A stretch of DNA of 64,000 nucleotides from positions 34,683,801 through 34,747,800 of the forward strand of contig JAWZYU010000019.1 of NCBI GenBank assembly GCA_038380435.1, in the 5' to 3' direction. Below, piece by piece: positions 23,481 to 34,671 of the stretch. Below the pieces are notes generated by a model. It was not told the DNA's origin, searched no databases, and saw nothing but the letters and a program-made list of their open reading frames with translations. The position numbers and the translations under genes are program-made. The DNA comes from Ryuthela nishihirai (taxonomy: Eukaryota; Arthropoda; Arachnida; Araneae; Heptathelidae). Each line of letters begins with the position of its first letter. The first letter of the stretch is position 1.

Positions 23481-24260
23481 GACAAGATAAACATGTTTTA
23501 GTTTTGAATTACCATATACTAAAAAGTTTGTCAGTTTATGGAAGAAAGGCCTGTCGAGATTGTCAAGAGAGCTTTTGTGTAATCAAAAAAAAAACATATT
23601 CGGAAATAAAATTATAAATACTTCTGGAATTTCTTCTGTGAAAAATATATATATATATGTATATTAGTTTTTTTTTTCACTATGAAGAATAATGTGATAT
23701 TACACTAACACTAGAATACTTTAATCAATCTTCTCTTTATTACAAATGATGTAATATAGTATAATTACACTTACCTTCCTAGCTTAATTTGCCAATTTGT
23801 CATCGAGATTGTTCCAAGCAATGGAATAATGCGCCGATAGCTATTGAAATAGTACATTCAAAAGATTGTACTCAAGAGTGTACCTAATGTTATGTAGAGC
23901 GTATGTAGTAAGGAACCGTTGGAGTCGTAATTCTGCAAATTTCTAATTATGTATGGGGAATATTTACTGTCTGGAAAAATAACATGATGGTGTGCTTGAC
24001 TACTATTCGAGCATTCGTGTATGATGTAAATTAATGAATTGCCTCGAGTTCAGGTACAGTTGTAGAAGGAGTGTATGGAATGGGAATTCCTTGGCCATAT
24101 CCTAATGAAGTAGTTACGATAGCCCACCCTGAACTATTTTCTTCGACGCAATTTCACCCATCAGTAAAAAAATATCAGAAAAGAAATAAGGAACGAATAA
24201 TAAAAATCATAGAAAGTTATAAATTCCGATTATCAATCAGTACATTCTGCTAATACTATA
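23481..24260. other. No recognised gene
   Basis: AT-rich; TA microsatellite near 23646-23659. Confidence 0.45.
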
Positions 24261-26125
24261 CTAATTAACGATATTGCACTCCAAAAACGAGCCATATTTT
24301 AAAATGCCATTACATGCTAGAGTGTTAATTAAATTAAAAATGGGTAGCCCTGTTTTTGATGATGATGATATTTACTCTTTTAATCCCCTGTGTGGATAAT
24401 CTTCGATTATCCACACAGGGGATTAAAAGGGTAAATATCATCATCAGCAGTTACCCCAAACAGGGGATTTTCATCCCCTGTGTGGATAATGATGAAATAT
24501 TAATTGAATGGTATTAAATCACAGGGATGAAATATTATTTTAATTAGAGTGTTAATTAAATTAAAAATGGGAAACCCTGTTGTTGATGATGATGATGTTT
24601 ACTTTTTTTCATCCCCTGTGTTGATGATGTTTACTTTTTTTTTACAATAAAATCATAATAAAAAATCATAGAAAATTATAAATTCCGATTATCAGTACAC
24701 TCTAATGATACTATATTATTCTAATTAACGGTATTGCACTCCAAAAACGAGGCAAATTTTAAAATGCCATTACATGCTAGAGTGTTAAATAAATTAAAAA
24801 TGGATATCCCTCTTTTTGATAATGATGATGTTTACTCTTTTAGCTTTGTAACTTAAAAGGGTATTTTATCCATGGAATGTCCCATCACAGCTATTCTGCT
24901 AGAGACCTGAGCACGAACAAAAACTCAAACCAAGGTATGAAATGGCAATATCATATGGTCAAGAACCCATATAGATTCTCGCTGGTTTCACCTTCTATGA
25001 ATGAACATGGTGCTAAAACATAGAATCTCGTTAGCTACGTAAGTTCGATACATATCCCCAACATAGATCCAACGCTAGTGAAATCAGGTGCATGGTTATA
25101 TTACGGTTTTTCTTAACCGGTGTATAAGTGCACTTTCATTATCCGAATGATAAGCCTCTCCGAAAGTTACACAAAAAGCTTTTCAAAGTTAACAAGTTTC
25201 ACTTCAAGGAAAAATCTGTAAAATCTATTCTAATATTACTAGTTTCTACGATTTTTCATTTACATGCTAGAGTGTTAATTAAATTAAAAATGGGTTTTTG
25301 ATGATGATGCTATTTACTGTTTTAATCCCCTGTGTGGATAATCGAAGTTTTTCGACACAGGGGATGAAATTTTAATTTAATTATGATGAAATATTAATTG
25401 AATGGTATTAAATCACAGGAATGAAATATTATTTTAATTAGAGTGTTAATTAAATTAAAAAATGGGAAACCCTGTTGTTGATGATGATGTTTACTCTTTT
25501 CATCCCCTGTGTTGATGATGTTTACCTTTTTTATAATAAAATCATAATAAAAATCATAGAAAATTATAAATTCCGATTATCAGTACACTCTAATGACACT
25601 ATATTATTCTAATTAATGGTATTGCACTGCAAAAACGAGGCGAATTTTAAAATGCCATTACATGCTAGAGTGTTAATTAAATTAAAAATGGATATCCCTC
25701 TTTTTGATAATGATGATGTTTACTCTTTTAGCTTTGTAACTTAAAAAGGCATTGTACATGGAATGTCCCATCACAGCTATTCTGCTAGAGAGCTGGACTT
25801 GAATTACCCCAACAACCAAGATATGATATGGCAATATCAAGTGGATCAAGAACCCATATAGATTCTCGCTGGTTTCACCTTCTATGAATCAACATGGTGT
25901 TAAAACATAGAATTACGTTAGCTTCACCAGTCAGATTCCAGCGATGGATCCAACGTGGTGAAATCAGGTGCATCGTTATATTACGGTTTTTCTTAACCGG
26001 TGTATAAGTACACTTTCATTATCCAAATGATAAGCCTCTCCCAAAGTTACACAAAAAGCTTTTCAAAGTTAACAAGTTTCACTTCAAGGAAAAATCTGTA
26101 AAATCTACTCTAATATTACTAGTTT
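24261..26125 (+). repeat. Tandem duplication of a ~0.9-kb AT-rich block
   Basis: Two consecutive composites, about 24305-25257 and 25258-26125. Each has three sub-blocks beginning at or near CATGCTAGAGTGTTAATTAA. The first is followed by the AATCCCCTGTGTGGATAATC hairpin region, the second by CCCTGTTGTTGATGATGATG, the third by GATATCCCTCTTTTTGATAA to TACTAGTTTCTACGATTTTT. Identity between composites is high, suggesting a fairly recent tandem event. No coding frame. Confidence 0.85.
24361..24445. repeat. 41-bp stem inverted repeat with 3-nt loop
   Basis: 24361-24401 is the reverse complement of 24405-24445 with one mismatch; the centre is GGATAATC-TTC-GATTATCC. The second composite has only a decayed version (around 25323-25370). 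Confidence 0.9.
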
Positions 26126-26540
26126 CTACGATTTTTCCAAAGAGAATAAATTTCCGTCTTGACTAGCGCCTTTATATTTTTGCCATTCCAAGATTACTAA
26201 ATAATAAAAATATTCAAGTGTTACCTATTGCAGCACAACAATCTGTCAACAGAGTGAAGTGAATATCTCTCTATTGGAGGATATTAGTAGTTACGTAAGC
26301 TTTCGTTTGAAAATTGAAACACCTAACACCTCAATAAGAAAACTTTTTTGCAACGTTTTTTGGCAACAATTGATCTTTTGAATGTCATTTTTTTCACAAA
26401 AAATTCAAATTGAATAGAAAGATCCCCAGTGCCTTTGGAGTTTTTTTATTTCTAGACCATCACCTATGTAACCCTGAATGCGAGACGGATTTAAAGTTTC
26501 TTAACTTTTCTAATGTCTACAAACCGAAATAGTTCTATTG
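26126..26540. other. No recognised gene
   Basis: AT-rich unique-looking sequence. Confidence 0.4.
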
Positions 26541-26542
26541 TT

Positions 26543-26660
26543 ACGCACCCCCTCGGTTGGAGGTGCAATAACTTGTAGAAAATTTAATTGCATTGTGATT
26601 TCTTCTTCCAGTAGAAGCCGCATAAACCGAAGCTCTCTTCTTGTCGGAGGAGATGTAAGC
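26543..26660 (-). repeat. LTR-end-like repeat, copy 1
   Basis: Contains TGTTACGCACCCCCTCGGTT and GGAGGTGCAATAAC. A homologous segment lies inverted at about 56797-56915 (GCACCTCCAACCGAAAGAGT; GGTTTATGCAGCTTCTC against the reverse complement of GAAGCCGCATAAACC here). TG at one edge and the GTGCGTAACA on the complementary strand resemble an LTR terminus, but no pol gene is present. A solo-LTR origin is only a guess. Confidence 0.4.
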
Positions 26661-26829
26661 AACTTGAAGATGAATTGGATACCCACTCTGGTTTTGTAAC
26701 AATATTAACATAGAATTCATTAACAAGTTTTTTCATGGGATAAATGACCATAAATAAGGAGAATTATGTACACTAATATTATATTACATGGCACTGAGAA
26801 GAAACATCATTTAAATAATAAGTGACTAA
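26661..26829. other. Linker, nothing recognised
   Basis: AT-rich, no features seen. Confidence 0.4.
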
Positions 26830-27420
26830 ACTTCTAACCAGAGGAGAAGCGGGGATCGTACATTATTCGTTCATGGTCGGGACTGCGGGCGGAAGTTTCC
26901 TCTCCACGGAGCCTGTCCGGCTAAGTTTCTTGATTAGTAGGGGAGGCGTAAATGTATTCTCATCTCGTTATAGGTGATTATTCAGTGCACCAGTGGTCTC
27001 AGGTTGTAGGTGTGGGTCTCTCACCCCGGAGCTTATGTTGGCGACTCCCTCCGGCGTCCTTCCTAAGGCATCTTGGACCAACGTGTCTCTCTTCTTAGGA
27101 TGTATGTGGGTCTCTCCCTCCTGCTCCCTTTGTTTGTCCCCTGTTTTTTACCGCCATTTCCACCCGGATATGAACGTGGTCGCTGTCAGCAGCTTCCCAT
27201 GATTTCCGGATGGGTAGGGCAGTGGTGTAGGGTAGCCAGAAGACGTCTCGGGCTAATCTTCAAACTGGGCTACGCCACACGTGACATAAAGAGTCGGACC
27301 TAATGAAATGCTCTGCAAATGCCAAGGGGGTCTTTTTCGGGTGCTCTGCGGCCTTGCACCCTTCCAGCTCCTATCGAGGGAAAGAGCAGATGGGCGGATG
27401 CTGAGCGTGGGAAGAATGAA
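26830..27420. other. GC-rich block of unknown identity
   Basis: About 590 bp near 50-55% GC, flanked by AT-rich DNA. Two overlapping plus-strand frames (26993-27202 and 27073-27303) look like translations of a non-coding GC-rich sequence. It may be LTR or UTR of an element whose coding part is absent; it lies close to the LTR-like repeat at 26543. Confidence 0.4.
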
Positions 27421-27469
27421 TTCTATTTGATTTAATTTTGCTCGTTAGGCCGAAAGAATAATTGAGGCA

Positions 27470-27960
27470 TAACACTATGCACCAATTTTAGCTCTATAAT
27501 GCCGCGCATTGAAATTTGACTTTGGCCTTGAAGGACCCATCGGATCCAAATTTTCACAAAGTTTCCCGGTCCTAACACCTGTTCCTATATGCGTTACTGT
27601 CCTAGCAGAATTCTAACACCTGAAATAGAAGGCACAATTTTTTCGCTCTCTAGCACCGGTAGATAAAAAATGACTAATGTCCCCGAAGGATCCACCGGAT
27701 CAAAAGTTTCTTAAAGGTTTTGAGATCTACATCCGGAATCATCCACAGAACATCAATTTTCACGTTTCTGGTGCATGCAGATCCATGTTTGACCTCTACG
27801 CAATTTCTATTTAACCTTCAAAGACACATAGGAATCAAATGTCCGATTTTCTTGGAGATCTACGAGTAGGATTAAATCTAGGTTTCAAATTGTCAGAATT
27901 TTACCATTTCTACAACATAGAATTAGCGTGATCCCCTGTGAGTACTCAGTGACAATATAT
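27470..27960 (+). repeat. Interspersed repeat with GACCTTGAAGGACCCATCGG-type motifs
   Basis: Repeated phrases (AAGGACCCATCGGATCC at about 27530, GAAGGATCCACCGGATC at about 27685) and the segment GAATTAGCGTGATCCCCTGT near 27920. The last, with its upstream TTACCATTTCTACAACATAG, is shared with the inverted pair at 42000-42255 and 42780-43010. Confidence 0.6.
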
Positions 27961-28107
27961 ATCGTCAATAGCTCCAATTGCAAAATCTTTCCGTTCACTA
28001 GGTCTTCTTGGTTTCTATTCATCATCAGACATTGAAAAATAATTTTATTCCTTTAAATGCATTCCCAAATATACGCTGTCCTACCAAAATATTAGACTTT
28101 CCACAAG

Positions 28108-28290
28108 TCAGTATCGATAGTCTGAGTCTTTCGATAGTCTTGACTCTTGACTATCGCCCTCTAACGATAGTCAAGAGTCTATCGATAGTCTTGACTCTTG
28201 ACTATCGCCCTCTATCGATAGTCAAGAGTCTATCGATAGTCTTGACTCTATCGATAGTCAAGAGACTAGTCCCTTGACTATCGCCCCCTA
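28108..28290. repeat. Palindrome-rich satellite (TCGATAGTCAAGAGTC units)
   Basis: Roughly 50-bp units, each combining GATAGTCTTGACTC with its own inverse GAGTCAAGACTATC, so the array can fold in many registers. The 89-aa frame over it (LSIVLTLDYRPL repeated) is a consequence of the repeats. Confidence 0.85.
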
Positions 28291-28744
28291 TCAAACGAAT
28301 TTCATATTTCCATCCTAAATAAATCGTTTGCAGTATTTGTTTTAAAATTTCGCATTCCCCATCTTCTTCCATCGTTAGAGGGGCGCTATTATAGTTATTT
28401 GAAAATTCTGAAAATACGATTCGTGCACTTTATCAACACTTATACAACCCAAAATGATTTTTGTTATTTATGTCTGAAAGCAGAAATGTTGAATATGTAC
28501 AGACGGACAAAGACACGACAACATGAAAACGTTTTTTCAACAAAATACGATAAAAAATTGGAATGTTCGTGTTATCTAATGCAATTTAATATAAAATGAA
28601 AACAGAATACGTATAGTGTACAACAATGCAGGACACTAAATATACTACAAGCCAAAGAAGTTATATGAATAATACAGGGGAGTAAAGAAACTTGAAATGG
28701 CTCGAGTAAGATTTCCCTCCTCACACGCGTGCAACTCCTCAACT
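28291..28744. other. No recognised gene
   Basis: AT-rich. A 66-aa frame at 28399-28599 has no motif. Confidence 0.4.
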
Positions 28745-28759
28745 CTTATTGTATAAGAG

Positions 28760-29145
28760 TTGTTTTGGGTTGTTTTACCTCTGAACGGCACTTTTTTGCA
28801 CACCATGGGCTAAATGGCCAGGTCACAAGGATCCGAAAGGCTCAGAGAAGGTTGGGGGAAGGGACCCACTGGAACAGCTGTTAGGAGACAGATGGTAGCC
28901 TCCCGTCAAGGCCATCCAGCGTGTTCTTTAACGTGCACAGGGTATGGCTCTCCCGCACACGGGCCACGGCTTAACGTCCCATCCGACGGACGGCGGCCTT
29001 TCCAAGCCCATCGGTGTCCCCTACTGACCGTGGGTAGGACGGGGAATTTTGCGGAGATAAATCTCAACGCTAACCCAGCTGGAACTCGAACCTAGGAACT
29101 GCAGATTACAAGCCTGGCGCGCTACCGACTGGCCACCCCCGCCCC
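28760..29145 (-). repeat. SINE family 1 copy B
   Basis: Tail TTGTTTTGGGTTGTTTTACC and GAACGGCAC, variants shared only with copy A at 22038. Full head with GCGCGCTACCGACTGGCCAC at the right. Left flank CTTATTGTATAAGA (28745-28758) equals the right flank of copy A. Right flank GGAAGAAATAGAG (29148-29160) equals, with one internal mismatch, the left flank of copy A (GAAGAAATACAG). Confidence 0.9.
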
Positions 29146-29160
29146 AAGGAAGAAATAGAG

Positions 29161-30690
29161 ATTGATATATTATTTTCAGTAATTTATCTAAAGGTGGCTA
29201 AATACTCGAGTGTTTCATAAGTTTGTGTGTTTTATCATCCACTTTAGAAATGATTATTACAACATAAATATCTGCCTGAACCAAAATCTCCTATATCAGA
29301 TCAAGCCTGGACAATGCAGTAACAGCAGAATTGTTTTATAAACATTTAGTTGCTTTAATTAAATGTTATTTATTAAAAATTCAACTAATAGCTCTTAATT
29401 TAAAAATTTGGTAATCAATTTTAAAATAGTCATTAAATATTTTAATATAGTCGTAATGAATATTTTCTTTTATTTTACATAGTTTTAAAATAAATAGATT
29501 TTAGTTAAATTTTAGACAAATTAAATCGCTTCAATTTATTTCCTTAATAATAATTAAATCTATAACCTTAATATTATTTTTCTCCGTATTTTTCTTCTTG
29601 TGATGAACGGTTGTCGAGGCCTGGTTATCAGAGTAGCCTTACCTGGAGGACCAGGATGAGGTCGCACTTTCTCCATCTGATAATTTTATGCAAAACCCTT
29701 ATTTTCAAAAATGAAGTAACATTGAATGTCTTTCCATTTACAGAACTTGGAAGTGTCCAAAACGTGTCATGGGTTACTCTACATCGAATTGTAGCTGAAA
29801 ATCATTCATCATCGAGACCGAGATTATTAAATGATTGTCTTGAGCGTGAAATGATAAATAGTAATTATACTGAAGCGTACTGAGATGTATTGATTGAACT
29901 ATTGTTCTTTTTTCTGTGATGCATTTATAGGATGCCAGTAGAGAAAAAAAAGCAAATGTTGTCATTGTACAACTGACCTATAAAAAGTGGGTCAGAGTGC
30001 ATCTGCGCTATAGGCGATGTATGAGCTATTAAAACTGCCGTGGCACACATTTAATAGACCACTGCTATGTATCCATTGCAGTAACTGGTTTCACTTCAAG
30101 TAACAGGTTCACCCAAAGTATGTCGGTGACAGAGATAACGGGTTTTGGTATTATTTTCTATTCAATTTATTTCACACTTTCTGATATTTCAAACATATTC
30201 CAAGAAAAAAATTGCAATAACAGAAAAGAATAAATAAAAAATATTGTTTGTTGACTTCTTTTAATTTTTGGGTTTTTTAAATTGTGGTGATCATATATGA
30301 TCGGATTGAAGCAATATCTGTGCATGCAGCGATTGAATTGATCTATGGTATTTGTAGATAAGCTGTCAGTTCTGAATATTATTTTAAATTTAGCAGAGCC
30401 AGAAAGCTTCAAGAAGCTTTCTGGCCCTGCTAAAACGCAGAAATGTTTCCGTTCAATTTTTGCCTAATTCTGGTCATTTGACTTATTACTTTAAAAACTA
30501 TATACCAAATGTATTAACTTGTCAAATGTTAAGCACAGATAATAAAATGGTAACACTCGAAGTAAAAACTAGAAACGAAGTAAAATTTCATAGGAAGAAA
30601 ATGTTGTGAAAAGCCATGAAATTTTGGGTAAAAATAATTACCTATAACCTAAAATTAAGAATAGGACTTAAAAAACGGAAGGTGAGAAAA
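29161..30690. other. No recognised gene
   Basis: Mostly A+T. A 90-aa frame at 29611-29883 (SWVTLHRIVAENHSSSRPRL) is the least AT-driven piece but matches nothing I know. An 11-bp stem hairpin, AGAAAGCTTCAAGAAGCTTTCT, is at about 30403-30424. Confidence 0.4.
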
Positions 30691-30696
30691 TGTTTT

Positions 30697-31040
30697 TGAG
30701 TAGTTTTACCTCTGAGCGGCACTTTTTGGCACACAATGGGCTAAATGTCCAGGTCACAAGGACTCAGAGAAGTTGGGAGAGCTATTAGAAAACAGATGGA
30801 AGACTCCCGTCAAGACCATACAATTGTGCTCATTAAGGTGTATAAGGTATGGATGGCCCTCCTACATCCAGTCTGGCTTAACATCCGATCCGACGTTCGA
30901 CAACACTCTACAATCCAATTAATGCCTTCTTCGCACCGAGGGCCCAACGGGTATTAAACAAGAAAACCCATACACAGTTGGGACTCGAATCTGGGAACTG
31001 CAGATACGAGTCAGGCGCTCTACTGACTGAGTCAACCCGT
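30697..31040 (-). repeat. SINE family 1, diverged copy
   Basis: TTTTACCTCTGAGCGGCACT, TGGGCTAAATGTCCAGGTCA and the head remnant GGACTCGAATCTGGGAACTG..ACTGAGTCAACC. Several internal deletions. Confidence 0.75.
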
Positions 31041-31384
31041 TCCTATTATATTCGATACACATATTATCAATAATTACATGAAGAATTTTGGCGGCCAGGC
31101 AATGATGCAAAGTAGTACCGTTTTATTCCCTGGAACATTTTTAGTAAAGAACATTTTAACTCTTATGTACAAAAATATTTTTGGCTCCTTGCTCATATTC
31201 TATAACAGTGCCATAAGCAGAAAAGTTTCTCGACAGAGACACACATTTTCATCATACTTCAAAACGTATGTAATCAGCAATGGTCTGAGGTATTTTGGTA
31301 AATGGGCATTGATGCAACGTAGACACTTTTACTTGAGAACATTTGGACTATTGTTCAAGGGGAATTATTTGTCACACCTTGACA

Positions 31385-31441
31385 ATATAAACTGACAGGC
31401 TCCTGTCAGACCTCTGTGGCAAGCAGCTGCTTGAGGGGGTA
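31385..31441 (+). repeat. SINE family 2, 3' fragment
   Basis: TATAAACTGACAGGCTCCTG and CAAGCAGCTGCTTGAGGGGG, then a TATTTATT tail. Short 5'-truncated copy. Confidence 0.8.
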
Positions 31442-31609
31442 TTTATTTTTATTATTATATGACAAATAACTAAACTTCCATATAAACTTAAAAAATTCTT
31501 TGAACATAGATATAAGTAAAAGAACGAAACATATCCATCTCTCTGCTAGAAAAAATGGTCTACCAACCACCTAATATACGTAGTACTGCATACAACTACA
31601 ATAGTTACA

Positions 31610-31960
31610 CGTGACACCTAAAATAGCTCCACCAAAAACTTAAATTGGCTCTACATATATCCTAAAAATATCTCCGAATATAACCTAAAACAGTTCCACA
31701 TAGAGTATAGATTATCTCGACTTACAGCTTAAAATAGCTCCATAAAAGTAGCTCCACATACCACCTAAATAGCTCCATAAAAGTAGCTCCACATACCACC
31801 TAAATAGCTCCAGTACCAAATTCGCTCCACATACAATATAAAATAGCTCTGTACATAACCTAAACTAATCACACGTGGAATAATACCGTACACCACTTAA
31901 AGTAGATACGCCTAAAAATAACTCTATGTACAAATTGAAAACTTTCCCCCTGTACCAACT
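31610..31960. repeat. Degenerate minisatellite (AATAGCTCCACATA units)
   Basis: Many loose copies of TAAAATAGCTCCACATACCA. An exact pair of about 34-37 bp (AGCTCCATAAAAGTAGCTCC..) sits at about 31735-31810. Confidence 0.75.
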
Positions 31961-32018
31961 AAAATAATATTATTTTCCGCAAATATTGTGAAAGTAATCA
32001 CTCTTAGTTGAGTATCAA

Positions 32019-32692
32019 TCTATAAAATAAAAAAATGGTGTCTCTGTGTGTGTGTGTCTACGGCAGCAATAATCCATCGGAAAATCGTACTAGACCCTTG
32101 AAATTTCAGAGAATATTTCTGGTTGTGGTCAGAGTTGCAGTGCCAAATTTCAAGTCGAAATTCCAAAAGGGGAGCTTGCTGGAAGCAAACATACTTACGA
32201 TGCTATTCCTCCCGGAAACGGTAATAGCTGTCAAATATATTGTTGCCATTTACAGCTACCTAACTGTGAACATAAGCGTCATAATAACATTTAAATCTGC
32301 TGCCTTTGCCGGATTCCACACATTTCCAAAGACATTCTTATTTTTAGGAGTCCCATTGCAGTTAGGGGTATGATTTTTAACTCAACAAGGGGTCAGACAG
32401 GAGGAACCCACTTTTGAAGTATGAGACCGTACCGTCAAGTGTATATCGGGAACCAAGAACATCAAATTCTCTCGAAAAGAAATCTCGGTACTTTGAGACG
32501 AAGCCCGGGATATGAGAGCACGCTCTGACGTCAGAAACGACCTGAGCAAAGCTGGACAATTCTTCGTTTTGATTCTGTGTTTTAATTGTCGGGGAAAGAG
32601 TAGAACTCACAAGACTAGTCTTTAATGCAGTAAAAAGTAAAATATACAGATTAAAAGTGAAACCGAGACAGAGCCGGGTGCCATTCAGCTAG
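32019..32692 (+). mobile_element. Helitron-like non-autonomous element, copy 1
   Basis: 674 bp starting A|TCTATAAAATAA and ending CAGCTAG|T, the A/T insertion context and the TC...CTAG ends known for Helitrons. Just inside the right end, GCCGGGTGCC could pair imperfectly with CCGAG upstream, a decayed 3' hairpin. The body (GTGTCTCTGTGTGTGTGTGT; TTTCAGAGAATATTTCTGGT; GTTGCCATTTACAGCTACC) recurs in the element at 36490-38996. No Rep/helicase gene, so it would depend on another copy. Confidence 0.6.
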
Positions 32693-32951
32693 TATCAAAT
32701 ATAGGTGGAAAATTTGTCTTGAGCAGAGTAGGACACGACCTCCTGATAATATGTCATCCGGGACCTCCTGATAATGTGTCAGGTGCTATTACAGCTGACT
32801 ACCGGCCGCCGATCAATATTTGCGGTAATTCATGTTATAAACTTTCCTGCCTGCAGTACACAACTCTCTGTCTCTTGTAGACAGCGTCTTCGATGCTTTC
32901 AAACAGCCTCTTGAAGTAGCTAGCACAATAGATGTTACGAGTATACAGCTA

Positions 32952-34651
32952 CGAGGGGTGTTCAAAAGTTTTTGGCATGCATCTGCAGAACAAAAACTAT
33001 TGCATTTACCTCAACAAACTTTTACTGTCCTTTAATGTACTCCCCTCCAGCATCTGGATAAGTTGTAGATGTCTACGCCAATTCTGGAACGCTTAGTTGT
33101 ACTCCTGTTGGAGAATACTCCTCAACTCTGGGTTGGGTTGGTTGGGTTGTTTACCTCTGAGCGGCACTTTTTTGCACACCATGGGCTAAATGTCCAGGTC
33201 ACAAGGATCCGAAAGGCTCAGAGAAGGTTGGGGGAGGGGACCAACTGGAACAGCTGTTGGGAGACAGATGGTAGCCTCCCGTCAAGGTCATCTAGCGTGT
33301 TCTTTAACGTGCACAGGGTATGTCTCTCCCACACACGGAGCCACGGCTTAACGTCCCATCATACGGACGGCGGCCTTTCCAAGCCCATCGGTGTCCTCTA
33401 CTGACCGTGGGCAGGGCGGGGAATTTTGCGGAGATAAATCTCAACGCTGACCCAGCTGGGACTCGAACCTGGGAACTACAGATTACGAGCCTGGCGCGCT
33501 ACCGACTGAGCCACCCCCGCCCCAAACTAATCGCCGACACGGCCTCAACTCTGAATGAACACATTTTGCAAGGTCTTGCACCCTTGAGAAAGGCTTCCCA
33601 ATAAGTTCTTTTTTAATTTTTCGACACAATCAAAAATCGCATGGTGCAAGATCGGGTGATTATGCAGGATGGGTTAGCTGTTTGATTTTTTCCAACTCCA
33701 GATTGGCTGTAATTTGCCAGGTGTTGTAAGCACTGACAACTATCACAAAGAAGAACCCTTGTCACGCATGATGTTGGACTGCTGGTTTTTTCAGGTAAGA
33801 TGTCCACATCTATCATTCCTTGGGAATTGAAAAAAAATTGTCCTTCCTTGAACGAAAGTTTTATTGCAGGATTTGGGATGCGGTTCATCTTCCGCAACTC
33901 AAACATAGTTATCGATCTTTCAGGGAGTTGTATAACAATAAAACCACATTTGATCACCTGTGACAATGTCTGTTAATCGTTTGGAACCACTGGGTTCAAA
34001 CATTACCAGCATATTCTTTCACGAGTCGAGTCGACTTTAGCCCTTTTTTGTTGTTCTATCAGTTTCTGCGGTACCAATATGGCACAGATCTTTCGGAACT
34101 TTAAATGCTGATGAATAGTTGTTTCCACACGGCCAATGATAGACTGACATCGAAACTTATTACTTGAACGGTGATGTGTGTGTTTTGCTTAATGAGTTTA
34201 CTAACAGCACCGATGGTTTTATCGTTTACGGTCTCCTTCGGTCTTCCTTCAAGACAATCTTCGAAGCTCTACCATCCTTCTCTGAATGTGCGCATCCATC
34301 CCGCAGCAGTGTCATATGAACAAGCATGATGCCAATATACTTATAATAAATCGGCATGAATTATTTTCTCGTCGTCCGCAAGCTGCATTCTTGTGAAAAA
34401 TGTAAAATCTTTCCCCTGTCTTTAGTAAGCTCCATAGCAACAATGCACATATTTTGCAGACTGAATTTTTCGCGTCGCCAACAAAGAGAGAAATGATGAT
34501 GCGGTCTTTGTTTTTAAAAAATAATGACAAGTTCAGAAAAGCTTTGAAACAAGTTAACTTCGGAGAAACGAGTGCAAATCTGCAAACACATATCAAGAGC
34601 TTTTTGACCTCCCTAACGTTTTTGCTCAACTATCAGGAAAGTAATCACTCG
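32952..34651 (-). mobile_element. Mariner element, dead, carrying a SINE
   Basis: Bounded by TA (32950-32951 and 34652-34653), with related ends CGAGGGGTGTTCAAAAG (left) and CGAGTGATTACTTTCC (right, other strand). Removing the SINE plus one TSD leaves about 1.28 kb, the usual mariner size. Minus-strand frames give, in order, an N-terminal HTH region, GDQMWFYCY, GMIDVDILPE and a LLCDS piece where mariners have the second catalytic Asp (HDNA or HDSA). Each is separated by frameshifts or stops. The role was cut-and-paste transposition at TA; this copy is inactive. Confidence 0.75.
33131..33542 (-). repeat. SINE family 1 inserted in the mariner, with extra 5' sequence
   Basis: Bounded by CCTCAACTCTG at 33120-33130 and 33543-33553. 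Tail GGTTGGGTTGGTTGGGTTGT, intact promoter boxes on the minus strand. Between the usual SINE 5' end (CCCCGCCCC on plus, to about 33523) and the TSD lie about 19 extra bases (AAACTAATCGCCGACACGG) not seen in other copies. Confidence 0.85.
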
Positions 34652-34671
34652 TAGCTTAATATGATTTATGT

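Noticed and set aside
24361..24445. Strong hairpin considered as a transcription terminator
   Set aside because: Eukaryotic context, no gene upstream, no T-run, and it is part of a duplicated repeat block.
28008..28277. 89-aa frame with repeated LSIVLTLDYRPL
   Set aside because: Translation of the palindromic satellite, not a conserved protein.
33069..33604. 111-aa and 94-aa plus-strand frames
   Set aside because: They read through SINE family 1 on the antisense side; similar frames appear at every copy (3523, 13550, 22132, 28814).
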